64,000 nt of DNA from Candidatus Rickettsiella isopodorum (GTDB taxonomy: Bacteria; Pseudomonadota; Gammaproteobacteria; Diplorickettsiales; Diplorickettsiaceae): positions 519,533 through 583,532 of the forward strand of contig NZ_LUKY01000033.1 in the NCBI RefSeq assembly GCF_001881495.1. The letters run 5' to 3'. Under the pieces are notes generated by a model. The model was not told the DNA's origin. It did no database searches and saw only the letters and a program-made list of their open reading frames with translations. Position 1 is the first letter of the stretch. Each line of letters begins with the position of its first letter. This document shows positions 43,473 to 52,554 of the stretch, one piece after another. The position numbers were made by a program, and so were the translations under genes.

Positions 43473-44198
43473 CTATAGGTCAAATTCATGACCCAAATAG
43501 ACCTCCCTGACACGTTGGTTATTTAATACTTCTTTTGGAGTGCCCACGTAGATGGTTTCTCCCTCGCTTACTATATAAGCACGCGTGCAAATCGTCAGGG
43601 TTTCTCTAACATTATGATCGGTAATCAAAACTCCGATGCCGCGTTGACTAAGGTGAATAATCATGCGCTTAATATCAACGACAGAAATAGGATCGATTCC
43701 AGCAAAAGGCTCATCTAATAGCATGAACTTTGGTTCCATAGCCAAAGCCCGCGCAATTTCTACACGACGACGTTCGCCCCCTGATAAGCTAATTCCTAAT
43801 GTATCGCGGATATGAGTAATATGGAACTCATGAAGTAGATTTTCAAGATGTTGTTTGCGCTGTTCTTTTGAAAGATCTTTGCGTAATTGGAGAATAGCGA
43901 GGATATTATCAGCAACAGATAATTTACGAAATATTGAAGGTTCTTGGGGTAAATAACCAATACCTGCTTTAGCACGGGCGTGCATCGGTAAATGGGTAAT
44001 ATTATGGTTATCTAATAAAATCTTTCCTTGTGCACTGGCAACTAAACCTACGATTAAATAAAAGCTCGTGGTTTTTCCTGCTCCATTAGGGCCTAATAAG
44101 CCCACTACTTCTCCAGTTTCTAGTTCGATAGAAACATTTTTGACAACAACGCGAGAATGATAGCGTTTGGTCAAATTGATAGCGTGTAATTTACTCAT
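43473..44198 (-). CDS. lptB: LPS export ABC transporter ATPase LptB
   Basis: ATPase that drives LPS extraction from the inner membrane with LptFG. Walker [10 protein letters not shown] is near residue 35, the signature [16 protein letters not shown] near 138, Walker [13 protein letters not shown], and the switch His (T-D-H-N-V-R-E-T). The 241 residues are typical. It overlaps lptA by 4 bp. Confidence 0.97.
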   Translation of the reverse strand: MSKLHAINLTKRYHSRVVVKNVSIELETGEVVGLLGPNGAGKTTSFYLIVGLVASAQGKILLDNHNITHLPMHARAKAGIGYLPQEPSIFRKLSVADNILAILQLRKDLSKEQRKQHLENLLHEFHITHIRDTLGISLSGGERRRVEIARALAMEPKFMLLDEPFAGIDPISVVDIKRMIIHLSQRGIGVLITDHNVRETLTICTRAYIVSEGETIYVGTPKEVLNNQRVREVYLGHEFDL

Positions 44199-44752
44199 GA
44201 CAGTACAGGTTGCAATGGAGGGATTATAATTTGAGTATGACCTTCTTTTGAGATAGGGGAACCAACGGTTTTATTTTTAAAATCATAGTTAATTTGAGGG
44301 CCTTTGACATGATTCTGTCCTTGCACAATTTCAGCATTACCTATGGCTTCTAGCCAATCTTTCTGTGGATAATAATAGATCGTATTTCCAGTAGCAATTA
44401 ACTCAGGACGATTAGGAAATACAAGTGCGCGATAACGCGCTGGATTACCGGTAGCGACTACCTTAATGATCTGACCTTTTTGGTCGGAATAACTGGTAGC
44501 ATAGTCTGCGGTGAGAACTCCAGACCCTTGAGTCAATTTAACATGTCCCTGATAGATTCCTTGTTTTGTTTCATTATTATAGAGCAAGGTATCAGATTCA
44601 AAATAGATAGGTTCTGTGAGATTTTTTGGATGCGCATAGGCAGAGATAGATAGAGTATTCATTATTAATAAGGCTATAGATAATAAATAATTTTTAATTG
44701 TTTTAAGTGATTTTTTTTTCAACTGAAGTTGAATCCACATCTTAAACCTCAT
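44195..44752 (-). CDS. lptA: LPS transport periplasmic protein LptA
   Basis: Periplasmic bridge of the Lpt machine. The N-terminal signal segment ends near the A-Y-A-H-P site (residue 41). The OstA-like beta-jellyroll follows, with repeated Y-x-G-x-V-x-L-x-Q-G-x-G-x-L and A-x-Y-A-T-S-Y strands. 185 residues. It starts immediately after the lptC stop (TAAATG). Confidence 0.93.
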   Translation of the reverse strand: MRFKMWIQLQLKKKSLKTIKNYLLSIALLIMNTLSISAYAHPKNLTEPIYFESDTLLYNNETKQGIYQGHVKLTQGSGVLTADYATSYSDQKGQIIKVVATGNPARYRALVFPNRPELIATGNTIYYYPQKDWLEAIGNAEIVQGQNHVKGPQINYDFKNKTVGSPISKEGHTQIIIPPLQPVLS

Positions 44753-45322
44753 TTACTTTTTTGCAGGTTTGAGTTGGCCCTTTACTTGAGATAAAAGTCG
44801 AATCGTTTTTGTATTAAAATTAGCATATAATCCTACAGCATGTATCTCTTGATTTAGCTGAGTTATTATGACCGGTGCGGATGTTTCAGCTGTTTTTTCT
44901 TTAAGGTGAATATCTAAAGTTGATGTCGTTAAAGTCGAGACAGTTTTGTTATCTGAACCTTGTTTTTGCTCAAGTTTGACATTATTCCAAAGTTGTAGAA
45001 GCTCGTTGTCCTCTTTAAGTTTGCCATAACGAGCTGAAAGTTGCCATGATTCTTTATTTTTTAAAAATAAAGTAAAAATAGGTGTCGTAAGTGAAATACT
45101 ATCATCTGAGGGGTAATGGACTGATAAAGGCGTGTTTAATTGATCATAAAGATCACCTGATTTATCAATATGATAGATTATAACCTTAGTTGCGTAGGCA
45201 TCAGGTTGGCTTCCTGTAATAGTTGAGTTTGCAGGTCTAGTCAACTGTAACCATGTATACCAAGTACCCAATAAAATAAGTGAAATAAGAATAAGATTAA
45301 TGAATAGTGTTTTAGAAAACAT
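44753..45322 (-). CDS. lptC: LPS export protein LptC
   Basis: Bitopic inner-membrane protein: one transmembrane helix (residues 6-24) and a periplasmic beta-jellyroll of the LptC/YrbK type. 189 residues. Identity is supported by order kdsD-lptC-lptA-lptB. It passes LPS from LptBFG to LptA. Confidence 0.92.
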   Translation of the reverse strand: MFSKTLFINLILISLILLGTWYTWLQLTRPANSTITGSQPDAYATKVIIYHIDKSGDLYDQLNTPLSVHYPSDDSISLTTPIFTLFLKNKESWQLSARYGKLKEDNELLQLWNNVKLEQKQGSDNKTVSTLTTSTLDIHLKEKTAETSAPVIITQLNQEIHAVGLYANFNTKTIRLLSQVKGQLKPAKK

Positions 45323-45372
45323 ACTATTGAATGTAAGCTTAAATAAGTCGCTTGTATACTCACAGCAATGAA

Positions 45373-45392
45373 ATTCAAGTGCGAAGAGTATA
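45373..45392 (+). repeat. 20-nt dispersed repeat, copy 1
   Basis: ATTCAAGTGCGAAGAGTATA abuts the kdsD stop codon. The identical 20-mer occurs in the opposite orientation at 49558-49577, with related copies at 46422 and 55531. In this copy, TATACTC and GAGTATA also face each other across about 24 nt. Confidence 0.75.
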
Positions 45393-46364
45393 TTAAGTGA
45401 TTCTCTGACTCAGGATATCATGAATATGTACCACTCCGAGAGGCTTTTTTTCTTTGTCCACAATAATTAAAGTAGTGATCTTGTTGTCTTCCATTATTCG
45501 TAAAGCTTCTGCAGCAAGTTTATCTTTATTTATGGTTTTACAATTAGACGTCATGACGTGATCAACTAAAGTAGTTTGAAGATTTAAGCCCTGGTCTATT
45601 GCTCGTCTGAGATCACCATCCGTAAAAATACCGAGTAGGTGTTGGTTTTTATCAGTAATTATGGTCATTCCAAGCCTCTTTTGTGAAACTTCATAGAGGG
45701 CTTCAATTAAAGCTGTGCCAGTTCTTACGTTTGGAATAGCGCTTCCAGAGTGCATAATATCAGCTACTTTTAACAATAAACGTCGACCTAATTGACCTTT
45801 CGGATGAACTTTTGCGAAATCATCACTGCTAAAACCACGCCTATTGAGCAAAGAGATAGCGATGGCATCCCCCATGACTAATGCGGCTGTACTACTGGAA
45901 GTAGGGGCTAATCCCAAAGGGCATGCTTCTTGTTCTATAGGGATGTGGATGATAACAGTTGCTTGTTGCGCTAAAGTAGATTGGGGATTTCCAGTCATCA
46001 GTATAAAAGGAATATTGAGTAACTTAAGTGTGGGAAGAATACTGATGAGTTCATTCGTTTCTCCAGAATGTGAGATGGCAATGAGCACATCTTTGGAGCT
46101 AATCATGCCTAGATCACCATGATTCGCTTCTGCCGCATGAATAAAAAAGGCAGGACTTCCTGTGCTTGCTAAAGTAGCAGCGATTTTATTACCAATATGT
46201 CCCGATTTGCCAATTCCAATCACAACAATATGACCTTGGCAACTTAAAAGTAATTCGCAGGCTTGATCAAAACTCGAATCAATTTTTTTTAATAAACTTA
46301 AAATAGTTTTTCCTTCTGTCTCAATTACTTGTCGAGCTGATTCGGAAAATTTTTTAATAGTCAT
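45393..46364 (-). CDS. kdsD: D-arabinose 5-phosphate isomerase
   Basis: Converts ribulose 5-phosphate to arabinose 5-phosphate for KDO. Residues 1 to about 200 form a SIS sugar-isomerase domain (G-I-G-K-S-G-H-I-G-N-K-I-A near 51, E-A-N-H-G-D-L-G-M near 83), and two CBS domains follow. 323 residues. It is next to lptC as in E. coli, but kdsC (KDO-8-P phosphatase), usually between them, is absent. Confidence 0.95.
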   Translation of the reverse strand: MTIKKFSESARQVIETEGKTILSLLKKIDSSFDQACELLLSCQGHIVVIGIGKSGHIGNKIAATLASTGSPAFFIHAAEANHGDLGMISSKDVLIAISHSGETNELISILPTLKLLNIPFILMTGNPQSTLAQQATVIIHIPIEQEACPLGLAPTSSSTAALVMGDAIAISLLNRRGFSSDDFAKVHPKGQLGRRLLLKVADIMHSGSAIPNVRTGTALIEALYEVSQKRLGMTIITDKNQHLLGIFTDGDLRRAIDQGLNLQTTLVDHVMTSNCKTINKDKLAAEALRIMEDNKITTLIIVDKEKKPLGVVHIHDILSQRIT

Positions 46365-46421
46365 AAATTTTAGCCATATAACTTAGAGTTAGAAAGACAC
46401 TAGTGGCAACACAGTTTAAAA

Positions 46422-46438
46422 ATTCAAGGGCGAAGAGT
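46422..46438 (+). repeat. Dispersed repeat, copy 2 (17 nt)
   Basis: ATTCAAGGGCGAAGAGT matches 16 of 17 bases of copy 1. It lies 9 bp from the end of the ABC ATPase gene. Copies 1 and 2 are direct repeats flanking kdsD. Confidence 0.6.
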
Positions 46439-46446
46439 CTGTTTGC

Positions 46447-47760
46447 TTAATTTGGATTTTCTAAGCTAAGCATCCCCGTATTGTTAGCATAAGCGAATAG
46501 TTCTGCGTAACGACCCCAATCAATTACAGTACGAAGAACCCGCTCAGCTTCCTTTTCACTCAAATAATCTTCTAATTCATTCAAAAAACGTTCTCTGGAA
46601 GCACGTTGACCGGTAGTGCGTCTTTCTTCTAGAACCTGTCGTATATGTTTCGCTAAAGGGACATAACGTAGTAAATGAGCAGCAAAGATTTTTTTTCGCT
46701 CTAAGATATCAGCATTTGCAAATAATCTTCCAGCTTCTGTTAAGATTAATTCTCCATTGTTGACATGAGCAAAACCTAAAATATCTAATACTTCAGTCAA
46801 TGGAAATAAGTCATCGACATCTAAGTGGAGTGATTCAGTCAGTTCAGGTAAACTAACATGGCCTTGATATTCAGACTGATCGAGCGTTTCAAGTAAACCT
46901 GTTAGTTCAGAAATATCTGCATCAGGAAGACGGTAACCGATATCGGTAATACGTGGTAGCTGTTCTTTGATCAACAGTTTCTTACGCTCATCCATTTGAC
47001 GGGTAATTAAAGAGTATATTTGATCAACATATTTTCTAAATTCAGAATTTTGTTCAATTCGTGGATAAGGGAGATCAATGCTTAATTCGGATCGGATGCA
47101 ACCCGGGTCGCTATCAAATACGATGACACGGTTAGCGAGTAAAACGGCTTCTTCAATATTGTGTGTTACGAATAAAATGCCACGAGTCCCTGTTTGTTTT
47201 GCCTCCCATAAATCAAGCAGATCACTTTTAAGATTATCTGCAGTGAGTACATCTAAGGCTGAAAAAGGTTCATCCATTAATAGAACATCGGGATTAATGA
47301 CAAGAGCGCGGGCAAAACCTACACGTTGACGCATACCACCGGATAATTCTTTTGGATAAGCAGATTCGAATCCATCGAGGCCGATAATATCGATAGCTTT
47401 TAAAGATCGGGTTCTACGTTCATCGCGAGGAACTCGTAGTGCTTCGAGACCTAATTCAACATTTTCTAAAACGGTTAACCAAGGTAACAAAGCAAAGTTT
47501 TGAAAAACCATCGCCATGCCTTGTACGGGCCCACTCACCACTTTTTCTCGGTAAGTTACTGTGCCACTGCTCGGGTTAGAAAGACCAGAAATGATACGTA
47601 ATAGTGTCGATTTTCCTGAGCCGGATTTTCCTAATAGAGCAACAATTTCATCTTCATAGAGTTGGAAATTAACTTTATCCAGGACTAATAATTCTTGTTG
47701 TTCAGCTTTTTTAAAGGATTTGCTGATATCTTTTACTGTAAATATAGGTTTTTTGTTCAT
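46447..47760 (-). CDS. ABC transporter ATPase with AAA-associated C-terminal domain
   Basis: ATPase of the nitrate/sulfonate/bicarbonate importer group. Walker A GKSGSGKST is near residue 40, the signature L-S-G-G-M-R-Q-R-V-G-F-A-R-A near 140 and Walker B L-M-D-E-P-F-S-A-L-D. An extra C-terminal domain (about residues 280-437) matches the AAA-associated winged-helix type, probably regulatory. ATG 47760 is chosen for its AGGGGA site and because it follows the permease stop; the longer frame would overlap the permease. No binding-protein gene is nearby. The substrate is unknown. Confidence 0.9.
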   Translation of the reverse strand: MNKKPIFTVKDISKSFKKAEQQELLVLDKVNFQLYEDEIVALLGKSGSGKSTLLRIISGLSNPSSGTVTYREKVVSGPVQGMAMVFQNFALLPWLTVLENVELGLEALRVPRDERRTRSLKAIDIIGLDGFESAYPKELSGGMRQRVGFARALVINPDVLLMDEPFSALDVLTADNLKSDLLDLWEAKQTGTRGILFVTHNIEEAVLLANRVIVFDSDPGCIRSELSIDLPYPRIEQNSEFRKYVDQIYSLITRQMDERKKLLIKEQLPRITDIGYRLPDADISELTGLLETLDQSEYQGHVSLPELTESLHLDVDDLFPLTEVLDILGFAHVNNGELILTEAGRLFANADILERKKIFAAHLLRYVPLAKHIRQVLEERRTTGQRASRERFLNELEDYLSEKEAERVLRTVIDWGRYAELFAYANNTGMLSLENPN

Positions 47761-47768
47761 GATATCCC

Positions 47769-49505
47769 CTAATCTAATCGGTAACGTGATTGAGCTAAAT
47801 TGTATAGTGGACGCCAAACTAAATGGTTCATGACTAATACAAACACACTCATCATCGCCATTCCAAGCGCTACGCGAGGAAAATCTCCGGCATCAGTCGA
47901 TTTTGCAATATAAGCACCTAGTCCAGTGGCAGTGAGTGTAGTAGAGCCCCAACTGATTACTTCCGTTAAGATAGTCATATTCCAACCCCCACCAATTGCA
48001 GTAATGGTACCTGTGATCCAATGCGGAAAAATTCCAGGTAAAATTAAACGACGCCACCATTGCCAACCTTTAACACCAAAATTGCTGGTTGCTTCTTTAA
48101 GATCTTCTGGTAAGGCAGCAGTACCTGCAATAACATTAAATAAAATATACCATTGTGTGCCGAGTAATAATAATGGCGTTGACCATATGTCGATATTTAA
48201 GTGGTATCTTAAAATTAAAATAACTGCGACAGGAAATAATACATTGGCTGGAAATGCTGCTAAAAATTGTGCAATGGGTTGTACCCACTCCGCAATACGA
48301 CGATTTAATCCTATAAAAACTCCAATAGGAATCCAAATGATACTGGCTATCAGAATAATAGTGATGATTCGTAATGCGGTTACGAATCCTAAAAATAATA
48401 CGTGAATTAATTCGTGTGATGAAATATGTTTTAAAATGAAATGTAATAGTAGCCAAAGTGATGTAGCCACCATTAGTGTAATGCTGCTATACCAAATAAT
48501 TTCGATCAGTGTATTAGGGTTAGATTTTTTATTTATAACTTCCTTTTTTATATCTTTTGAAAAAGAAATGTTGACGAAAGCATCACCTAATTTTACAAAA
48601 AAACGGCCTAAATACTTTAAAATAGTGGTTTGTTGTAATAGCACAGTAATCCAGGAACGAGAAATATACTCTGGACTAACTTGTTCAAAGGTAAATTTTT
48701 TTGACCAATTTAATAAAGGTCTGAAAAGGAGTTGATCATAAAGTAAAATTACAATGAACATAGTAAGGATGGTGTAAATCACGCCTGAAATACTAGCTTG
48801 ACTAATCGCAAGCCCGAGATAAGAACCGACGCCAGGCAATACTATCGTTTGATTATTGACAGAAATACTTTCCGATGCAATTAAGAAAATCCAACTGCCT
48901 GACATAGATATCATCATATTCCATAGAAGGCCAGGCATACTAAAAGGAACATCAATGCGCCAAAAACGTTGCCAGGAAGATAAATGGAACATATCGGCGG
49001 CTTCTTTCAATTCAGTAGGTACCGAGCGTAGACTTTGATAGAAGCTGAGTGTGATATTCCATACTTGAGCAGTGAAAACTGCAAAAATAGCGGCAACTTC
49101 AGGACCTAGTCGACTGCCATGAAATAAAGCAATAAATCCAACTATGGTAATGGATAACAGACCAATAACTGGTACAGACTGCAGGATATCAATACAAGGG
49201 ATAATAATACTAGCGGCACGTTTATTTTTAGCGGCTAAAGTTCCTACAGTAAACGTAAATAATAAGGAAAACGCCATGGCTGTAAATAGGCGTAATACGG
49301 TAAACAAAGCATATTTAGGTAACTGATGAGGATCTAAAGATAAAGCTAAGGGTTGCCCGATTTGATAGGGAGCAGTCATTTGTTTGCCTGCCCAAACAAA
49401 GGCAGCAAGCATCCCTAGCACAATAATAAAGGCAACCAAATCCCAGCCATTCGGAAGGATCTTAAAGGAATTTCTAAAGGAAAATCGATTGTAGAATGTT
49501 GACAT
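47769..49505 (-). CDS. ABC transporter double permease
   Basis: A 578-residue protein with two homologous binding-protein-dependent permease domains in one chain, about 12 transmembrane helices in all. Each half has an E-A-x-x-x-x-x-S/G-x-W-Q-x-W/F-R-x-x-x-P coupling motif (near residues 190 and 475). It pairs with the ATPase 8 bp downstream. The ATG at 49505 lies directly behind a hairpin covering its ribosome binding site, listed separately, which suggests translational control. Confidence 0.92.
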   Translation of the reverse strand: MSTFYNRFSFRNSFKILPNGWDLVAFIIVLGMLAAFVWAGKQMTAPYQIGQPLALSLDPHQLPKYALFTVLRLFTAMAFSLLFTFTVGTLAAKNKRAASIIIPCIDILQSVPVIGLLSITIVGFIALFHGSRLGPEVAAIFAVFTAQVWNITLSFYQSLRSVPTELKEAADMFHLSSWQRFWRIDVPFSMPGLLWNMMISMSGSWIFLIASESISVNNQTIVLPGVGSYLGLAISQASISGVIYTILTMFIVILLYDQLLFRPLLNWSKKFTFEQVSPEYISRSWITVLLQQTTILKYLGRFFVKLGDAFVNISFSKDIKKEVINKKSNPNTLIEIIWYSSITLMVATSLWLLLHFILKHISSHELIHVLFLGFVTALRIITIILIASIIWIPIGVFIGLNRRIAEWVQPIAQFLAAFPANVLFPVAVILILRYHLNIDIWSTPLLLLGTQWYILFNVIAGTAALPEDLKEATSNFGVKGWQWWRRLILPGIFPHWITGTITAIGGGWNMTILTEVISWGSTTLTATGLGAYIAKSTDAGDFPRVALGMAMMSVFVLVMNHLVWRPLYNLAQSRYRLD

Positions 49506-49506
49506 G

Positions 49507-49534
49507 CACCTACCCCATTTAGTTTGGGGAGGTA
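49507..49534 (-). promoter_or_regulatory. Hairpin sequestering the ABC permease ribosome binding site
   Basis: In the minus-strand transcript, UACCUCCCC (49534-49526) can pair with GGGGUAGGUG (49516-49507) over a 9-nt loop, with one bulged U. The 3' arm contains the UAGG ribosome binding site, and the AUG follows one nucleotide later. The same CCUCCCC can instead pair with the GGGGG at 49547-49543, which would free the site. The pairing is visible; switching is inference. Confidence 0.6.
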
Positions 49535-49547
49535 GATATTTGCCCCC
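49526..49547 (-). repeat. 22-nt leader element, copy A
   Basis: A GGGGAGG start, an ATATTT core and a CCCCC end (plus-strand reading). It matches copy B at 49620-49641 at 19 of 22 positions. In RNA of the minus strand each copy can form a short G/C hairpin. It overlaps the arm that pairs with the ribosome binding site. Confidence 0.75.
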
Positions 49548-49557
49548 ACTAGTTTAT

Positions 49558-49577
49558 TATACTCTTCGCACTTGAAT
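49558..49577 (-). repeat. 20-nt dispersed repeat, copy 3 (inverted)
   Basis: The exact reverse complement of copy 1 at 45373-45392. It lies between the two 22-nt leader elements of the ABC operon. Read on the minus strand, it ends in TATAAT, which could act as a -10 element, though no good -35 stands 17 nt away. Confidence 0.75.
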
Positions 49578-49593
49578 CTTCGTCTGATCAAAA

Positions 49594-49608
49594 ATTCACA
49601 CTGTGAAT
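49594..49608. promoter_or_regulatory. 15-bp dyad in the ABC leader
   Basis: ATTCACA-C-TGTGAAT, a perfect dyad with one central base. It lies between the two leader elements. It resembles CRP half-sites, but with reversed order and spacing, so it is not a CRP site as such. Confidence 0.4.
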
Positions 49609-49619
49609 AAGCCAAGCTA

Positions 49620-49641
49620 GGGGAGGCATATATTTACCCCC
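49620..49641 (-). repeat. 22-nt leader element, copy B
   Basis: The second copy of the 22-nt element, 94 nt upstream of copy A relative to the ABC permease gene. It has the same GGGGAGG and CCCCC ends with an ATATTT core. It lies just past the predicted transcription start, so both copies would be in the leader RNA. Confidence 0.75.
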
Positions 49642-49655
49642 TGAAATTTAGCGGG

Positions 49656-49684
49656 AGCCTAGTTCGATTTTTTTATTTTGTCAA
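49656..49684 (-). promoter_or_regulatory. Promoter of the ABC importer operon
   Basis: On the minus strand, TTGACA (49684-49679) and TAGGCT (49661-49656) are exactly 17 nt apart. The -35 is perfect. The -10 is weaker and is followed by a C/G-rich CCCGC start region like stringently controlled promoters. The expected leader before the ABC permease ATG is about 145 nt. Confidence 0.55.
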
Positions 49685-49701
49685 TATGTAATTTATTAGA
49701 T

Positions 49702-51693
49702 TTAATTTTTGCAGACTGAACGATAGATCCATCCCAAAATACCCAGTGTTGATAGCACGCCAAATAGACTAGCGAGTAAGGTAAGATGCTCAGGCATAAG
49801 ACGCAATATATCGGTAGATTTTGCTAAAGTAAAAGGAATCGCTAATATCACACCCATTAAACAAGCTCCAGCGACTAACCCACAAGCCAAAGTAAGCCCT
49901 CGTTGCCTCGCAACATTGTCGGCCGATTTTTCTGTTTGAATAGGGTGATGTTTAATTAATGTCCTTTCTACGAAATAGGAAGCGAGCCCACCCAAAATTA
50001 ATCCAGATGAGGTGCTTAAGGGAAGATAGATACCGATACCAACGGCTAATACAGGCAAGCGCATACCGCGTCTTTGTAGTATGTGGTCAATGATGATGCA
50101 AAAAATAGCTACAACAAAACCAATGCTTATTAAGTTCCAGGGTAAGTTATGCTTAAATGCGCCGGAAACTAAACTTGCCATCAGTGTAGCTTGGGGCGCA
50201 GATAACATTTGAGAGGGATCCATATGTCGTCCAGGAGGAGAAATACCACCAATTCCGTAAGCATTAAATAATAGTTCTAATGTGGGTGCTAAAATTAAAG
50301 CGGAAACGACGACACCTAAAATTAATATCACTTGTTGCTTCCATGGAGTTGCACCAACAATTTGACCGGCTTTTAGGTCTTGAATCGTGTCATTGGTAAT
50401 AGCACAGCTACTACTGACCAGTGTTCCTATGATGATTGCCAAGCCTTCCCCTTCAAGAAAATGCTTACTGTCGTGAGTGAAGCCAGGAGCCCATCTAAAA
50501 ATAGCCAGTAACGTAAGGGAAGCGAACAATAGTACCGAAAGAGAAACACCGGAAATGGGACTTTGACTACTTCCGATAAGCCCTGCAAAGTAACCACACA
50601 GCGAGGAAAAAAAGAAGCCAGTGATTAAGATAAAAACAACGCCGATAATTAAGGTTATTATTTGTATAGTGCTAGTTAATCCAAGAGCAGGATGATTTAT
50701 AAAGCCAAATAAAATATACCCTAATGGTAATATTAAAATACCTAATAAAGTTAAAGTATAGTGTATGGGTATATCACGTTCGTGTTTAGGTAAGGAGGTA
50801 TAACCACTTTCTTTAATGGTTCTTAATGAGACAAAAGAGGAATGTACTCCCTTAATAATAGGTTTAATGAGCAGAACCATCGTCCATAAACCACCTACTA
50901 ACATAGTACCTACACCAATTGGACGTATACTGGATTGCCAAATGCTAGTGGCTAAGCTGCCTGCAGATTGACTAGTAGCTATTGCGAGAGGATGTAAATA
51001 GCTAAAAATAGGAATTCCAATGACCCATCCGATGGTGACTCCGAGTAATGTGCTCAGCCCAACGCCAATGCCAACAATATAACCTGCCGCTAGTAATGCA
51101 GGTTCAAAACCAAAAGAAAATCCATAAATAAATTTATTATCTGCCTTAAACCATAATGGAAAATTACTTGCTATAATTTGAAAACCTGATTGAAAGAGTG
51201 CCACAAAAGCACCTAAAAATCCGCCTTGGATGAGCTCTTTAAGATTTCCTTTACCTTTTTGACTGACTTTCAAAACTTGGCCTATGGCGGTACCTTCTGG
51301 AAAGCGCAAAGTAGGATCCGCTAATAAAACCCTCCGTAAAGGGATAGAAAATAAGACTCCTAAAATTCCACCAGTTAGGGAAATTATTACGGTTTGCCAA
51401 TAATCGAAATGTTGCCAATAGTGAAGAATTATTAAGGCAGGGAGAATAAATGCGGTTCCTGCGACCAGTGCTTCACCCGCAGATGCACCAGTTTGAACAA
51501 TATTACTTTCAAGTATCGAAGAGTTTTTAAAAAAACGTAGGATACCCATAGAAAGGATAGCGGCGGGTATAGATGCGGAAATAGTTAAGCCGACCTTTAG
51601 GCCTAAATAAGCGTTTGCTGCAGCTAAAATGACAGCAAGTAGAATGGCCAATAGGATGGCACGAAAGCTTATTTCAGAGGGTTGTGACGACAT
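49702..51693 (-). CDS. OPT-family oligopeptide/metal transporter
   Basis: Inner-membrane secondary transporter with about 15 hydrophobic segments over 663 residues. It has the OPT-type N-terminal A-Y-L-G-L-K-V-G-L-T-I-S-A-S-I-P-A segment and F-P-E-G-T-A-I-G near 132. Bacterial members move peptides or metal-siderophore-like compounds; the substrate cannot be read. No partner gene is linked. Confidence 0.93.
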   Translation of the reverse strand: MSSQPSEISFRAILLAILLAVILAAANAYLGLKVGLTISASIPAAILSMGILRFFKNSSILESNIVQTGASAGEALVAGTAFILPALIILHYWQHFDYWQTVIISLTGGILGVLFSIPLRRVLLADPTLRFPEGTAIGQVLKVSQKGKGNLKELIQGGFLGAFVALFQSGFQIIASNFPLWFKADNKFIYGFSFGFEPALLAAGYIVGIGVGLSTLLGVTIGWVIGIPIFSYLHPLAIATSQSAGSLATSIWQSSIRPIGVGTMLVGGLWTMVLLIKPIIKGVHSSFVSLRTIKESGYTSLPKHERDIPIHYTLTLLGILILPLGYILFGFINHPALGLTSTIQIITLIIGVVFILITGFFFSSLCGYFAGLIGSSQSPISGVSLSVLLFASLTLLAIFRWAPGFTHDSKHFLEGEGLAIIIGTLVSSSCAITNDTIQDLKAGQIVGATPWKQQVILILGVVVSALILAPTLELLFNAYGIGGISPPGRHMDPSQMLSAPQATLMASLVSGAFKHNLPWNLISIGFVVAIFCIIIDHILQRRGMRLPVLAVGIGIYLPLSTSSGLILGGLASYFVERTLIKHHPIQTEKSADNVARQRGLTLACGLVAGACLMGVILAIPFTLAKSTDILRLMPEHLTLLASLFGVLSTLGILGWIYRSVCKN

Positions 51694-51811
51694 GAAATCC
51701 GAGGTTTTTTTTAGTAATCATTTTATTTATCACATTGTGTGGTAGAGGTCAAAAAATTTTTGTAAGAAAAAGGGAAGCTTGGGAATAAGAATTGGAAGAA
51801 ATGTGGGTCTA

Positions 51812-52411
51812 TTAGGAATGTAACCAATTTAATATCCTATGGCGGACGCTTGTTAAACCTATCGATTTAGTAGCTGAAAAGATTTGTATTTCATACGGCT
51901 GATTAAGAGTAGCTAGTTGCTGGGTTGTTAACTTCAAGACATTTTCCGCTTGATTCCGTGTCAGTTTATCTGCTTTAGTCAAAAGGATATATACCGGTAT
52001 TTGATAATGAGAGGCCCAGGTTAGCATGGCTTGATCCCGGTCCTTGAGTGGGTGACGGATATCCATAGTGATAACAAGTCCTTTTAAAGATTTTCTGGTT
52101 TTTAGATAGGTGGCAATAGTTTTCTCCCAATCTGTTTTTTTATCATTAGGGACGTTGGCAAATCCATAGCCAGGAAGATCGACTAAACGTAGTTGTTCAT
52201 TGATTTGAAAAAAATTTAATAATTGAGTGCGTCCTGGGATTTTGCTGGTTTTGGCTAAGCCTTTTTTCCCAGTAATTGAGTTAATTGCTGTAGATTTTCC
52301 AGAATTGGAACGGCCAATAAATGCAACTTCTACGCCTTGGTCTGTAGGTAGTTGGTCTAATTGGGCTACGCTTTTTAAAAAGACAGTAAGTGGAAAGACA
52401 TGGGATCTCAA
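51812..52411 (-). CDS. engB: Ribosome biogenesis GTPase EngB (YihA/YsxC)
   Basis: Essential GTPase for 50S assembly. G1 GRSNSGKST is at residues 33-41, G3 D-L-P-G-Y-G-F near 78 and G4 T-K-A-D near 146. The 199 residues are typical. It is divergent from cytochrome c4, an arrangement shared with other gammaproteobacteria. Confidence 0.97.
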   Translation of the reverse strand: MRSHVFPLTVFLKSVAQLDQLPTDQGVEVAFIGRSNSGKSTAINSITGKKGLAKTSKIPGRTQLLNFFQINEQLRLVDLPGYGFANVPNDKKTDWEKTIATYLKTRKSLKGLVITMDIRHPLKDRDQAMLTWASHYQIPVYILLTKADKLTRNQAENVLKLTTQQLATLNQPYEIQIFSATKSIGLTSVRHRILNWLHS

Positions 52412-52554
52412 GGTTATCTTCCGCTTAATTAAAAAAGAAAAATTCCCTGGCCTTTATGTTATTTTTATAGTTTGTTAAAGCCTGCCAAAACTATAAACTA
52501 TCTAATTGTCTTTAGCAATATCAATTATTTTTTCCCAAAACTCCATAAAAAGTT

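Noticed and set aside
48136..48456. 106-codon minus-strand frame inside the ABC permease gene
   Set aside because: It overlaps a well-supported membrane protein in another frame and its composition is that of a shadow frame.
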